This document shows, one piece after another, positions 1 to 9,875 of a DNA stretch of 64,000 nt. The DNA is from an uncultured Pelagibacteraceae bacterium (lineage in GTDB: Bacteria; Pseudomonadota; Alphaproteobacteria; Pelagibacterales; Pelagibacteraceae). The stretch spans positions 1 to 64,000 of the forward strand of contig CACOZH010000002.1 in assembly GCA_902631595.1 (NCBI GenBank), read 5' to 3'. Position numbers and translations under genes: made by a program. A model generated the notes under the pieces. It did no database searches, had not been told where the DNA came from, and saw only the letters and a program-made list of their open reading frames with translations. Numbering within the stretch: the stretch's first letter is position 1; every line of letters starts with the position of its first letter.

Positions 1-300
1 TAATTAATTTGAGTATTATCTGATTTTTTTCAATTAACAAAAATGGAAGTTATGTTTTTTATATAAATTTGTTGGAAAACCAATGATTTTCTTAGGTAAG
101 TTAATATCTCTACAAACGCTTTTAGAAAAAATTGATAATATATGAATTTTTGCCAATATTTTACTAAAAATGATATATTTTTCCTAAATAATGTTATTAT
201 AATTAAATTTTGATTTTATATACAATTCAATAAATTCAATAATTACAATTATATATAAAGGTAAATTAAAGTAAAAGTTTAGTATTTAGTATATATTTTG

Positions 301-1149
301 TTACTGTTTTTTGATAAGATATTCTCGTCTAATAACATATAAACCAGACGTTATTATAACGATTAATCCAATAAATGACCATAAATCCAAAAAATCATTA
401 AAAAAATAGTAACCCAAGATAATATTTGGAAAAATCTCTATATAACCAAAAGGAGCTAATTTAGAAGCATGAGCGTATTTTAATGAGTAAATAAGTAAAA
501 TATGCCCCATACAAGCAAATAAACCCATTAGAATAAGCCAAAACCACTCTATTAGTGTAGGATCAACCCACACTACAGGAACAAAAACAGAGCCAATAAT
601 GGTCCCTACTATACCAGTTAGCAACAAAGTTAACAAAGGGCTGTCAGTAGAGTGTAGTTTTCTTGTGATAATCAGATAAACTCCGTAGAAACAACCAGTC
701 CCAACGGCAGCTAAACTAGCTAAATTAAATTCAATATATCCTGGTCTAATTACTATCAATACTCCTAAGAAGCCAATTATTACAGCTAACCACCTTCTAA
801 ATCCAACTTTTTCATCTAGCATAATGGGAGATAAAACCGTAGTTATTAAAGGAGCAACAAATGCTAAAGTTAAAGCTTTAGCCATAGAAATAATTGATAT
901 TGAGTAAAAAAAACAAATATTAGCAAAAAATAAAGTTAATCCTCTATACAACTGTAATTTTGGATTTTCTGACCATTTAATTTGATTTTTAAAAAATAAA
1001 AACATAAATGGAAAGACAAGAAAAACAGTAAAAAAATATCTTGCCCAAGTAATTTGGAAAAAAGGCAAACTTGAAGAAAGATACTTAGCAATAGCATCCA
1101 TAAATGGAAGCATAATCCATGCAGATATATTCAAAATTATTGCCTTCAT
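301..1149 (-). CDS. DMT/EamA family transporter
   Basis: 282 aa, about 10 hydrophobic segments, EamA-like duplicated repeat. Confidence 0.85.
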   Translation of the reverse strand: MKAIILNISAWIMLPFMDAIAKYLSSSLPFFQITWARYFFTVFLVFPFMFLFFKNQIKWSENPKLQLYRGLTLFFANICFFYSISIISMAKALTLAFVAPLITTVLSPIMLDEKVGFRRWLAVIIGFLGVLIVIRPGYIEFNLASLAAVGTGCFYGVYLIITRKLHSTDSPLLTLLLTGIVGTIIGSVFVPVVWVDPTLIEWFWLILMGLFACMGHILLIYSLKYAHASKLAPFGYIEIFPNIILGYYFFNDFLDLWSFIGLIVIITSGLYVIRREYLIKKQ

Positions 1150-2051
1150 TAAGAAAAATATTTTAATGCAATAAATACTACTATGGGTACCGTAATAAAG
1201 GACATTAAAGTTGAAACAACAATTGTACTAGCCACTGAGTCTACTATTTTTTTTGGGGAATAAATTGATGCAACTAAATAATTTAGAACTGCGCTTGGCA
1301 TTGAACATTGAATTAGGAGTACACCAGCAGCAAAACCATTTAAATTAAAAAAACTTATTAAAGAAATACCAATCAAAGGACCTATAATTGTTCTTGTAAA
1401 TGAAGAAACAATTGCTTTATTTAAAGAAAAAACTTTTAATCTTGTTAAAGCAATTCCTAAAGACATCAATATTAGAAATATAGTAGCATACATTAGCCAT
1501 TCGGTTGTATTTATTATAAATGTCGGTAGCTCTATTTTGTTAAATAAAATAAATGCTGAAAATATTATTGCATAAAAAGGAGGATTTTTTATGATAACAT
1601 TAAAATTAAATTTTCTATCTGCTAAAAAAACCCCTAACGTAAAATGGAATAGAATTATTAACGATGATATAGCTGCAGATACACCCAAACCTTGAGATCC
1701 GTAAGCAAACAAGCAAATTGGTAACCCCATATTTCCAGTATTAGGTAAGATTAATGGAGGCAATTCTCTAATAATATCTTTAGTTTTTAAAAAATATAAA
1801 GTAATAACACCAAATATTGAAAAAATTATTATTGCGATTAAATAATACCAAAAATATTTTGCAAAAATATCAAAGGTGATTCCAGTTGAGGTTACAGCAT
1901 AAATAATCATAGCTGGTGTCCCAATATTTGCAGCAAAATTTGTTATAAATGTTGTATCGATTTTTGGGTTTTTCTTACCCAAATAATAACCAATGCCAAC
2001 AACAAAAAAAACAGGAAATAGAACCTCAAAAAGCTTAATGTAAATTTCCAT
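1149..2051 (-). CDS. AEC family (auxin efflux carrier-like) transporter
   Basis: 300 aa multi-TM; PNTGNMGLPICLFAYG motif typical of AEC permeases. Confidence 0.85.
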   Translation of the reverse strand: MEIYIKLFEVLFPVFFVVGIGYYLGKKNPKIDTTFITNFAANIGTPAMIIYAVTSTGITFDIFAKYFWYYLIAIIIFSIFGVITLYFLKTKDIIRELPPLILPNTGNMGLPICLFAYGSQGLGVSAAISSLIILFHFTLGVFLADRKFNFNVIIKNPPFYAIIFSAFILFNKIELPTFIINTTEWLMYATIFLILMSLGIALTRLKVFSLNKAIVSSFTRTIIGPLIGISLISFFNLNGFAAGVLLIQCSMPSAVLNYLVASIYSPKKIVDSVASTIVVSTLMSFITVPIVVFIALKYFS

Positions 2052-3343
2052 TAAAAAAGTCTTATTAAAACAGGTTTTTTTATGACATTTTTATTTTTTT
2101 TGAGTGAATTAATTAAATTTAACGATCTGTATTCAAATGCTTTGTGAGTAATTATTACTATTGATGCAGATTTTTTCTTATGGTCCGGTGTTTGCAATAC
2201 TCTTTCGATAGAAATTTTATTGTTTGCTAATAGTTTTGTAATCTGTGATAACACACCTGGTTTATCTATAACTTCCAATCGAATATATAAAGAATTTGAT
2301 GATTTTTTCTCATTATAACATAATGGATTTAATCTTTTAAAATCAGGTAATCCAAATGGGTATTTTATATTTCCTCTTAAAATTGACAATAAGTCAGACA
2401 TCAAAGCAGATGAAGTTGCACCAGGACCAGCTCCCTCACCTTGAAGAACGCTCTCCCCTACTGGCTGCCCCTCTACTATAACTGCATTCATGACTCCATT
2501 AACATTTCCTATATAAGTATCTTTTTTAACCAGAGCTGGATGAACTCTTTCAAATAATTTTCCACCTATTATTTCAGTAATACCTAATAATTTAATTCGA
2601 AAGTTTAATTGAGAAGTTATTTCAATATCTTTATATTCTATGTTTTCTATTCCTTCCATTATACAGTTTTTTTTAGATATTTTTTTATTAAAAGCTAAAG
2701 ATGATAATATTCTTATTTTCGCAAAAGCATCATAGCCATTCAAATCTAACTTAGGATTGCCTGGCTCAGCGTAACCTAAAGATTGAGCTTTTTTTAAAAC
2801 TTCTGGAAAACTTTTTTTCGTTTTTTCCATTTCAGATAAAATGTAATTACAAGTACCATTTAATATACCATAAACTTTTGTTAATTTATTTGTAGCAAGA
2901 CCTTCTTTTATAGTTCTTAAAATAGGAATACCGCCTGCCACTGACGCTTCAAATTCTAAATTTACTTTATTTTTTTCAGCTAAATTAGATAAATAATCAC
3001 CATGTTTAGAAATTAAAGCTTTATTAGGTGTAATAACATGTATTTTATTTTTTAAAGCAATTTCAACTAATTGTTTTGAAATTCCGTCACTTTGACCTAT
3101 TGCTTCAAATAGTATGTCTATTTTTTTTTTCTTAAATATATTTAATGGTTCCTTATAAAAAATTTTTTTATTTATTTTAAATTTTCTTTTTTTATTTTTA
3201 TTTTTAGCTGAAATTGCAACAATTTGGATTTTTTTACCTGTTTTAAGTTCTATATCATTTTTCTTTGTATTTAGTTCGTTAAGTAAATAATTACCTATTT
3301 GGCCCAATCCTATTACAGCGATGTTAATTTTTTTCTTAATCAT
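2051..3343 (-). CDS. hom: homoserine dehydrogenase with C-terminal ACT domain
   Basis: GLGQIGNYLL Rossmann motif; ILNGTCNYIL; C-terminal ACT (IRLEVIDKPGVLSQIT). Confidence 0.95.
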   Translation of the reverse strand: MIKKKINIAVIGLGQIGNYLLNELNTKKNDIELKTGKKIQIVAISAKNKNKKRKFKINKKIFYKEPLNIFKKKKIDILFEAIGQSDGISKQLVEIALKNKIHVITPNKALISKHGDYLSNLAEKNKVNLEFEASVAGGIPILRTIKEGLATNKLTKVYGILNGTCNYILSEMEKTKKSFPEVLKKAQSLGYAEPGNPKLDLNGYDAFAKIRILSSLAFNKKISKKNCIMEGIENIEYKDIEITSQLNFRIKLLGITEIIGGKLFERVHPALVKKDTYIGNVNGVMNAVIVEGQPVGESVLQGEGAGPGATSSALMSDLLSILRGNIKYPFGLPDFKRLNPLCYNEKKSSNSLYIRLEVIDKPGVLSQITKLLANNKISIERVLQTPDHKKKSASIVIITHKAFEYRSLNLINSLKKNKNVIKKPVLIRLF

Positions 3344-3525
3344 TTGTTAGTTAATTTAGGAAAACTTGCCTTTTTACCATAATTTATAGCAGCTTGTTTA
3401 AACTTCTCATATGTCATCTCTTTATTATATATATCAATTTTTAAGCCTATATCATTATTATTTGATACATATGAAGTGCAACTTTGAAGTACTATGATAA
3501 ATAATATGATTAATATATATTTCAC
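3340..3525 (-). CDS. small putative lipoprotein
   Basis: 61 aa; signal peptide plus lipobox LQSC; overlaps both neighbours by 4 nt. Confidence 0.6.
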   Translation of the reverse strand: MKYILIILFIIVLQSCTSYVSNNNDIGLKIDIYNKEMTYEKFKQAAINYGKKASFPKLTNK

Positions 3526-4544
3526 TTTAACCCCATTTCTTTTTTAAAATTAAACTTTAGATTCATATTTTGTATTGCTTGACCGCCCCCACCTTTAATT
3601 AAATTATCTATTGCAGATAGTATAATTATCTTATTTTTTTGTTTCGACTCACAGACTGAAATTAAGCATTTGTTTGTATTAATCACATCATTAGTACTTA
3701 TTGGTTTATTTTTATTTAATATTTTTACAAAAAATTCTTTTTTATAAAATTTTTTTAGCAAAGATATTATTGAGCTTACATTGTTTTTTTTCGATAATGT
3801 GCAGTATATTGTCGTCAATATGCCCCTGAACATTGGTGATAAATGTGGTGTAAAAGTAAAATCAACCTTTTTCCCAGATAACAAGTTTAATTCTTGTTGT
3901 ATTTCAGAATTATGTCTGTGATATTTAATGCCATAGGCACTTAAAGATTCATATAAATTATTATTTCTGAACTTCTTATGTACACCCCTGCCGGCACCTG
4001 AATAACCTGATTTTGAATCTATTATTATATCTTTGTGTGATATGATATTTTTTTTAATCAGTGGTATCAATGGTAACAAAGCTGACGTAGGGTAACAACC
4101 AGGACACCCAATAATTTTATAGTTTTTAATCAAACTTTTTTTTATTTCTGGTAATGCATAAATACTTTTATTAATATTTTTTTTGGATGAATGTTTTTTT
4201 TTATAATATTGTAAATAGGTTTTTGCATTTTTTAATCTAAAATCTGCAGATAGATCAATTAAGGTATTGTGTTTTTTCAGTTTGTTGGCAATTTTTTGCG
4301 CTTCTCCATTTGGCAATGCAGTAAAAATTACATCAATATCATCAAGTAATTTCTCATTAAATTTTATAATCTTAGGCAATTTATTTTTTTTAAATAAATT
4401 ATCGTATAAAGATATATCTTTACCTATAGATGAATTTCCACACAAATATTTAATATTAACATTCTTGTGATTTAATAGAAGTTTGATTAATTCAGTACCA
4501 ATGTAACCAGTTGATCCAGCGACTAAAATATTAAGCTTTTGCAT
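3522..4544 (-). CDS. argC: N-acetyl-gamma-glutamyl-phosphate reductase
   Basis: VAGSTGYIGTELIKLL; active-site GCPGCYPTSALLPL. Confidence 0.95.
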   Translation of the reverse strand: MQKLNILVAGSTGYIGTELIKLLLNHKNVNIKYLCGNSSIGKDISLYDNLFKKNKLPKIIKFNEKLLDDIDVIFTALPNGEAQKIANKLKKHNTLIDLSADFRLKNAKTYLQYYKKKHSSKKNINKSIYALPEIKKSLIKNYKIIGCPGCYPTSALLPLIPLIKKNIISHKDIIIDSKSGYSGAGRGVHKKFRNNNLYESLSAYGIKYHRHNSEIQQELNLLSGKKVDFTFTPHLSPMFRGILTTIYCTLSKKNNVSSIISLLKKFYKKEFFVKILNKNKPISTNDVINTNKCLISVCESKQKNKIIILSAIDNLIKGGGGQAIQNMNLKFNFKKEMGLK

Positions 4545-4575
4545 TATTTATTATAATTGTAGATATAAAAAAAAA

Positions 4576-4989
4576 TTATCTTTTGGAAAATTGAAAACTA
4601 CGTCTCGCTTTTCTATGACCGTATTTTTTTCTTTCAACTGCCCTTGAATCTCTGGTGGTTAATTTTTCTTTTTTTAGGGTAGGTTTTAAATTTTCGTCAA
4701 ATAACAATAATGCTTTGGATATACCATGAACTAATGCACCAACTTGACCAGTTAATCCACCTCCAGTAACACTACCTCTTACATCATAGTCAGCGATTTG
4801 ATTTATTATTTCAAAAGGTCTTAAGAGTTTCATTTTATGGATTTCTCTTGTGAAATAATCTTCATATTTTTTTCCATTTATAAAAATTTGACCTGACCCC
4901 TTTTTAAGCCAAACCTTTGCGATTGAGGTTTTTCTTCTTCCTGTCGCGTATTTGCTTTCTTTGAAATCTAGTTTTTGAGCCTCAGTCAT
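4576..4989 (-). CDS. rpsI: 30S ribosomal protein S9
   Basis: YATGRRKTSIAKV...C-terminal RKARRSFQFSKR. Confidence 0.97.
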   Translation of the reverse strand: MTEAQKLDFKESKYATGRRKTSIAKVWLKKGSGQIFINGKKYEDYFTREIHKMKLLRPFEIINQIADYDVRGSVTGGGLTGQVGALVHGISKALLLFDENLKPTLKKEKLTTRDSRAVERKKYGHRKARRSFQFSKR

Positions 4990-4990
4990 A

Positions 4991-5449
4991 TTAATTTCTT
5001 ACAATATTTTTGCTATTTAGTTTTGATAACTCTATAATTGTAGGATTTTGTACAGAATGAGGATGGTCAGAACCTTTGTAAATTTTTAATTTAGTCAATT
5101 GTTTTTTTGCTAATGGTCCTCCTGGCAACATCCTTTTAACTGCTAATTTTAGTACTTCTCCAGGTTTTTTTTGATAAAGATTTTCTGGAGTAGTTTCTTT
5201 TATACCACCTGGATATCCTGTGTGCCTATAATACTTCTTATCTTGAAATTTTCTTCCCGTGAATTTTATTTTTTCAATATTTTTAACTATTACAAAATCA
5301 CCATTATCCATGTGAGGTGTAAAAGTTGCTTTATTTTTACCTCTTAAAATTTTAGCTATTATGGATGCCAACCTACCAACTACAGCGTTGGAGGCATCAA
5401 TTTCATACCATTCGTTATTTATCTCGTTTTTCTTAACAAATTTAGTCAT
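4991..5449 (-). CDS. rplM: 50S ribosomal protein L13
   Basis: WYEIDASNAVVGRLAS; start placed at MTKFVKKN (ORF-track start at 5488 adds an atypical N-terminus). Confidence 0.95.
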   Translation of the reverse strand: MTKFVKKNEINNEWYEIDASNAVVGRLASIIAKILRGKNKATFTPHMDNGDFVIVKNIEKIKFTGRKFQDKKYYRHTGYPGGIKETTPENLYQKKPGEVLKLAVKRMLPGGPLAKKQLTKLKIYKGSDHPHSVQNPTIIELSKLNSKNIVRN

Positions 5450-5540
5450 GTTTGGCGGGATTAATACTGATAAATGGCATATTGTCAATTTATATTAATA
5501 TTGATAGTTAATAATTAACATTTAAAAATAAGGGTAATTT

Positions 5541-6875
5541 ATGACAGATAAAAAAAATAAAGGAACAGATCCAAAAACTTACAAATTTGATACGCTAAGT
5601 CTTCATGCAGGTTATCAACCTCATAAAAATGCTGGCTCAAGACAGGTGCCAATTTACCAAACAACCTCATATTTATTTGATGATGTTGATCATGCTGCTG
5701 CTTTATTCAACTTAGAGAGAGGTGGTCATATTTATAGTAGAATTTCAAATCCAACAGTTGCAGTTTTAGAGGAAAGAGTTGCTGCACTTGAGGGAGGAAC
5801 AGCGGCACTAGCGACTTCTTCAGGTATGAGTGCTATATTTTTAACAGTCATGACTTTATGTGAGGCTGGAGATCACCTTGTGGTTTCTTCTCAACTATAT
5901 GGTGGTACGGTGAATTTATTTAGACTTACATTACCTAAATTCGGTATCAAATGCACTTTTGTAAAGCCCAGAGATACCGACGGTTTTAAAAAAGCTATTC
6001 AAAAAAATACCAAAGGCATCTTTGGTGAGCTTGTTGGAAATCCTGGAAATGAACTAATGAACATGCCTGAGATTGCAAAGATAGCTCATGATGCAGGCAT
6101 ACCACTGATGATTGATGCAACATATCAAACACCTTATCTCTGTAAGCCTATTGAGCATGGTGCAGATATAGTGGTGCACTCATTAACTAAATGGATGGCT
6201 GGTCACGGCTCTTCAATGGCTGGAATATTAGTTGAAGGTGGAAATTTTGACTGGATGCAAAATGATAAATTCCCTACTATGACAAAACCATATGAGGGAT
6301 ATCACGGCTTATCTTTCGCAGAAGAGTTTGGTCCCACTGCTTTTACAATGAAAGCTAGAGCGGAAGGAATGAGAGATTTTGGACCGTGTTTAAGTCCGCA
6401 AAATGCATGGAATGTATTACAGGGCATAGAAACCTTATCTGTCAGAATGCAAAAACATTGTTCTAATGCAGAAAAAATGGTTGAATATCTTTCTTCTCAC
6501 GAAAGCGTAGCATGGGTATCTCATCCAAGTGTTTCAGATCATCCTGATCATGAATTAGCAAAAAAACTTTTACCTAACGGTAAAGGTTCTATGATTGCTT
6601 TCGGTATCAAAGGTGGAAAAGAGGCAGGTGAAGCTTTCATAAATAATGTAAAACTTGCATCTCACTTAGCTAATGTTGGTGATACAAGAACCTTAGTGAT
6701 ACATCCCGCATCTGCTACACATTCTCAAATGGATGAAGCAACATTGAAATTTGCTGGACTATCACAAGATATGATAAGACTATCCGTCGGTATTGAAGAC
6801 ATTGATGATATTAAAAATGATTTTGAAGCAGGGTTTAGAGCGGCACGTAAACCAAGACTTGTTTCAAATCAATGA
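5541..6875 (+). CDS. metY: O-acetylhomoserine sulfhydrylase (Cys/Met metabolism PLP enzyme)
   Basis: VHSLTKWMAGHGSSMAG PLP-lysine region; LHAGYQPHKNAGSRQVPIYQTTSY. Confidence 0.93.
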   Translation: MTDKKNKGTDPKTYKFDTLSLHAGYQPHKNAGSRQVPIYQTTSYLFDDVDHAAALFNLERGGHIYSRISNPTVAVLEERVAALEGGTAALATSSGMSAIFLTVMTLCEAGDHLVVSSQLYGGTVNLFRLTLPKFGIKCTFVKPRDTDGFKKAIQKNTKGIFGELVGNPGNELMNMPEIAKIAHDAGIPLMIDATYQTPYLCKPIEHGADIVVHSLTKWMAGHGSSMAGILVEGGNFDWMQNDKFPTMTKPYEGYHGLSFAEEFGPTAFTMKARAEGMRDFGPCLSPQNAWNVLQGIETLSVRMQKHCSNAEKMVEYLSSHESVAWVSHPSVSDHPDHELAKKLLPNGKGSMIAFGIKGGKEAGEAFINNVKLASHLANVGDTRTLVIHPASATHSQMDEATLKFAGLSQDMIRLSVGIEDIDDIKNDFEAGFRAARKPRLVSNQ

Positions 6876-7690
6876 AATTTCAAGTAAATGGCGTAGAAGT
6901 TTTTGCTTCTACAGGTGGTCGACCTTTTGATAAAAAAAAACCACTAATCATATTTGTTCATGGTAGTGGATTAACTCATATGACATGGGTTCTTCAAACA
7001 AGATACTTTGCTTTTCATGGATACAGCGTTTTAGCTTTAGATATGCCAGGTCACGGTTTATCTAGTGGCGAAAGTTTAAAATCAATAGAAGAAATGGCAG
7101 ATTGGGTAAATGATGTTATAGACTCTGTTGGTTACACAGAGGCATCATTGGTTGGTCACTCACAAGGATGTCTAGTTACAATGGAGTGTGCTTTCAGATA
7201 TCCTAATAAAATCAAAACATTAAGTTTGATGGGAGGAGCTGGCGCAATACCTATGAATCAAGAACTTTTGTCATTAGCTGAGAACAATGATCCAAAAGCA
7301 GTTGATTTAATGATGGATTGGGCTCATGGCCCAGCTGGACATTTTGGTGGCCACCCTGTTCCAGGATTATATCATATAAATACAGGAGGTATGTTAGCAA
7401 AATCAAGAACAATAAAAAATACTTTAGGAGTAGATTTTAGAGCTTGTGATAACTACAAAAATGGTTTTGAAGCAGCTAAACAAATAAAAATTCCAACCTT
7501 ATCAATACTTGCAACTGGTGATAAAATGTGTCCAGTTAAAGAAGGTAAGAAATTAGCTGATCTAATAGAAGGAAGCAAAGTAGAGATAATTGATAATTGT
7601 GGACATATGATGCTATTGGAGGAAGCAGATAGGGTTTTGAAAGTGTTAAAGAAATTTATACTATCTAATTACCCAACTAAAAAGAATTAA
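6872..7690 (+). CDS. alpha/beta hydrolase
   Basis: HGSG oxyanion region, GHSQG nucleophile elbow, C-terminal DNCGHMM; 4-nt ATGA overlap with metY. Confidence 0.85.
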   Translation: MKFQVNGVEVFASTGGRPFDKKKPLIIFVHGSGLTHMTWVLQTRYFAFHGYSVLALDMPGHGLSSGESLKSIEEMADWVNDVIDSVGYTEASLVGHSQGCLVTMECAFRYPNKIKTLSLMGGAGAIPMNQELLSLAENNDPKAVDLMMDWAHGPAGHFGGHPVPGLYHINTGGMLAKSRTIKNTLGVDFRACDNYKNGFEAAKQIKIPTLSILATGDKMCPVKEGKKLADLIEGSKVEIIDNCGHMMLLEEADRVLKVLKKFILSNYPTKKN

Positions 7691-8699
7691 TTTTTTTATT
7701 TAAATATAAAAAATAAATAGAGGCACTTACTAGAAATATTGAGCTTATTTGGTGCATTGATGCCAATAATATATGCACCCCATTTAGCAAAGTTAAAATT
7801 CCTAAGATAACTTGTAATAATAAAAAGAAACCCAAAAGATTAATTGCAAAGAAAGAATTTTCGATCTTAAATTTGTAGACTCTAAACAACATTAAAAAAT
7901 AAAAAGCTAATATAAGATAAGCCAAATTTCTATGTACAAACTGTACTAAAGATGCGTTGCTAAATACAGTTATATTAAATAAGTTGATAAATTCATTATC
8001 ATTTGGAAAATATGTATTTCCCATAAGTGGCCAAGAATTATAAATTAAACCTGCATCCATACCTGAAACAAATGCACCAATTATTATTTGTAGAAAAATT
8101 AAAACTAAAAAAGTTAAGGGGAAAAAAATATTTAGCTTTAGCTTTCCATTATCTTTAATATTAATTTTAAGATAATTCCATAAAATTAAAGACAAAATAA
8201 AAAAAGCAACTATTAAATGGAGAGATAGTCTAAAATGACTTACATCAACCCGGTTTATTAAACCACTAGATACCATATACCAGCCAATAAAACCCTGAAA
8301 GCAGATCAAGAAAAATATTAAATAAAAGTTTAATAATTTTTTTAAACTTAATTTTATTGTAAAGTAGATTAGAGGAATTAAAAAGGCTATACCAATAAGC
8401 CTACCGAGGAACCTATGTGCCCATTCCCACCAAAAAATAAATTTAAATTCATCCAAGGTCATTGAAAAGTTTTGAAGTTGATATTCAGGAATAAGTTTAT
8501 ATTGCTCAAAATAATAAATCCATTGTTTCTCATTTAATGGCGGAAATGTTCCATAAAACAATTCCCATTTTGTAATTGATAAGCCAGAATCAGTTAATCT
8601 TGTTAAACCACCCACAGTTATCATAAGGACGATTAAAAAGAACATAAAGATAAGCCAAATAGATATTCGGTTTTTAATAATATTATTTTCTATATACAT
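7677..8699 (-). CDS. ctaA: heme A synthase (COX15/CtaA)
   Basis: MITVGGLTRLTDSGLSITKWELFYGTFPPL; WEWAHRFLGRLIG. Confidence 0.93.
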   Translation of the reverse strand: MYIENNIIKNRISIWLIFMFFLIVLMITVGGLTRLTDSGLSITKWELFYGTFPPLNEKQWIYYFEQYKLIPEYQLQNFSMTLDEFKFIFWWEWAHRFLGRLIGIAFLIPLIYFTIKLSLKKLLNFYLIFFLICFQGFIGWYMVSSGLINRVDVSHFRLSLHLIVAFFILSLILWNYLKINIKDNGKLKLNIFFPLTFLVLIFLQIIIGAFVSGMDAGLIYNSWPLMGNTYFPNDNEFINLFNITVFSNASLVQFVHRNLAYLILAFYFLMLFRVYKFKIENSFFAINLLGFFLLLQVILGILTLLNGVHILLASMHQISSIFLVSASIYFLYLNKKINSF

Positions 8700-8742
8700 A
8701 AATGGATAAATATAATAATTATTAACAAATCCAATTTAATAA

Positions 8743-9033
8743 ATGTCGCCTGATAAATTTAAAAAATTAACAAAACTGAGAAAAAACCTAGATAATCTTG
8801 ATAATTCTTTATTAAAAATTATAAAAAAAAGAACCAATCTTGTAAATCAGGTCTTAGCTTTAAAAGAATTCAAATACCAAATTATAGATAATAAGCGTAT
8901 TAACAAAATACTTATTCAAATAAAAAAAAAATCTATAAATAATAAAATAGATCCGAAAATAACCAGAAGAATATGGATTAATATGATTAGAGCTTATATT
9001 GATTATGAAAGAAGAAATTTTAAAAAAAAATAA
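8743..9033 (+). CDS. stand-alone AroQ-type chorismate mutase
   Basis: 96 aa: LRKNLDNLDNSLLKIIKKRTNLVNQV..K; chorismate mutase type II helix pattern. Confidence 0.75.
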   Translation: MSPDKFKKLTKLRKNLDNLDNSLLKIIKKRTNLVNQVLALKEFKYQIIDNKRINKILIQIKKKSINNKIDPKITRRIWINMIRAYIDYERRNFKKK

Positions 9034-9225
9034 TTACTTGCTATGAGGTGGAAGTTTTTTTTCTACAAATTTTTCGTGTTTTCTTGTACTAGGATTATAT
9101 TTCCTTGCAGATAATTTAACTTTAGCTTTCTCGCCGCCCGCAGGTTTTTTTAAATAATAATAAAAAGGACTATCTGGTTTTGACTCAGGGACCATTCTTA
9201 TTTTTACAAACGTCTTTTTTGCCAT
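9034..9225 (-). CDS. rpmG: 50S ribosomal protein L33
   Basis: MAKKTFVKIRMVPES...YYYLKKP. Confidence 0.9.
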   Translation of the reverse strand: MAKKTFVKIRMVPESKPDSPFYYYLKKPAGGEKAKVKLSARKYNPSTRKHEKFVEKKLPPHSK

Positions 9226-9226
9226 A

Positions 9227-9592
9227 TTATTTTTTAAATTCTTTAATAATTGTTTTAATATTTATTAATTTATTTTTGAAATATTTTGCTTTTATAGAGT
9301 TAAATACTGAATCGTCAAGTTGAGATTTATTTCTATTTAAGTGCTTTTTAACACCTTCTATTGTCATACCTTCAGATTTTAAAAGAAATTTTATTAATTT
9401 TAATAATTCAATAGATTGATGGTCATAATGTCTTCTATTATTATTAAAAACTTTAGGTTTTAATTTAGTAAATTGTGTTTCCCAAAATCTTAAAGTGTGG
9501 GCATTAATTTTTACTTCATTTGGTTCAGTTTTGTTAAGAATATCTACAACTTCTCCAATTGTTTTATAAGCACCAAAAAGTTTAGTTTTCAT
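9227..9592 (-). CDS. MerR family transcriptional regulator
   Basis: YKTIGEVVDIL...HTLRFWETQFTKLKPK...RRHY. Confidence 0.88.
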   Translation of the reverse strand: MKTKLFGAYKTIGEVVDILNKTEPNEVKINAHTLRFWETQFTKLKPKVFNNNRRHYDHQSIELLKLIKFLLKSEGMTIEGVKKHLNRNKSQLDDSVFNSIKAKYFKNKLINIKTIIKEFKK

Positions 9593-9875
9593 TGTTTACT
9601 CTATTTTTCAAAAACTTTGAAGGTCTAAACAAAATAACATTTCTTTCCGAAATTACTGTCTCTTTTTTTGTTTTAGGATTTCTGCCAATTCTAGACTTTT
9701 TATGCCTAAGAATAAAAGTCCCAAAGTTTGAGATTTTAACTTTTCTTTTGTCTTTTAGACTTTCTAAAACGACATCAAATATATCTTCAAGTATAGTTTC
9801 TATTAATTTCTTTGAATATCCAAGTTGCATATATATTGCATTTATTATTTCTTTTTTTGTTAAATTTTTTCTCAT
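9582..9875 (-). CDS. ihfA: integration host factor subunit alpha (HU/IHF family)
   Basis: LTKKEIINAI...VKISNFGTFILRHKKSRIGRNPKTKKE. Confidence 0.9.
   Translation of the reverse strand: MRKNLTKKEIINAIYMQLGYSKKLIETILEDIFDVVLESLKDKRKVKISNFGTFILRHKKSRIGRNPKTKKETVISERNVILFRPSKFLKNRVNNEN

Noticed and set aside
5450-5488. N-terminal extension of L13 (MTICHLSVLIPPN)
   Set aside because: Not part of conserved L13; start at MTKFVKKN leaves a plausible divergent intergenic region.
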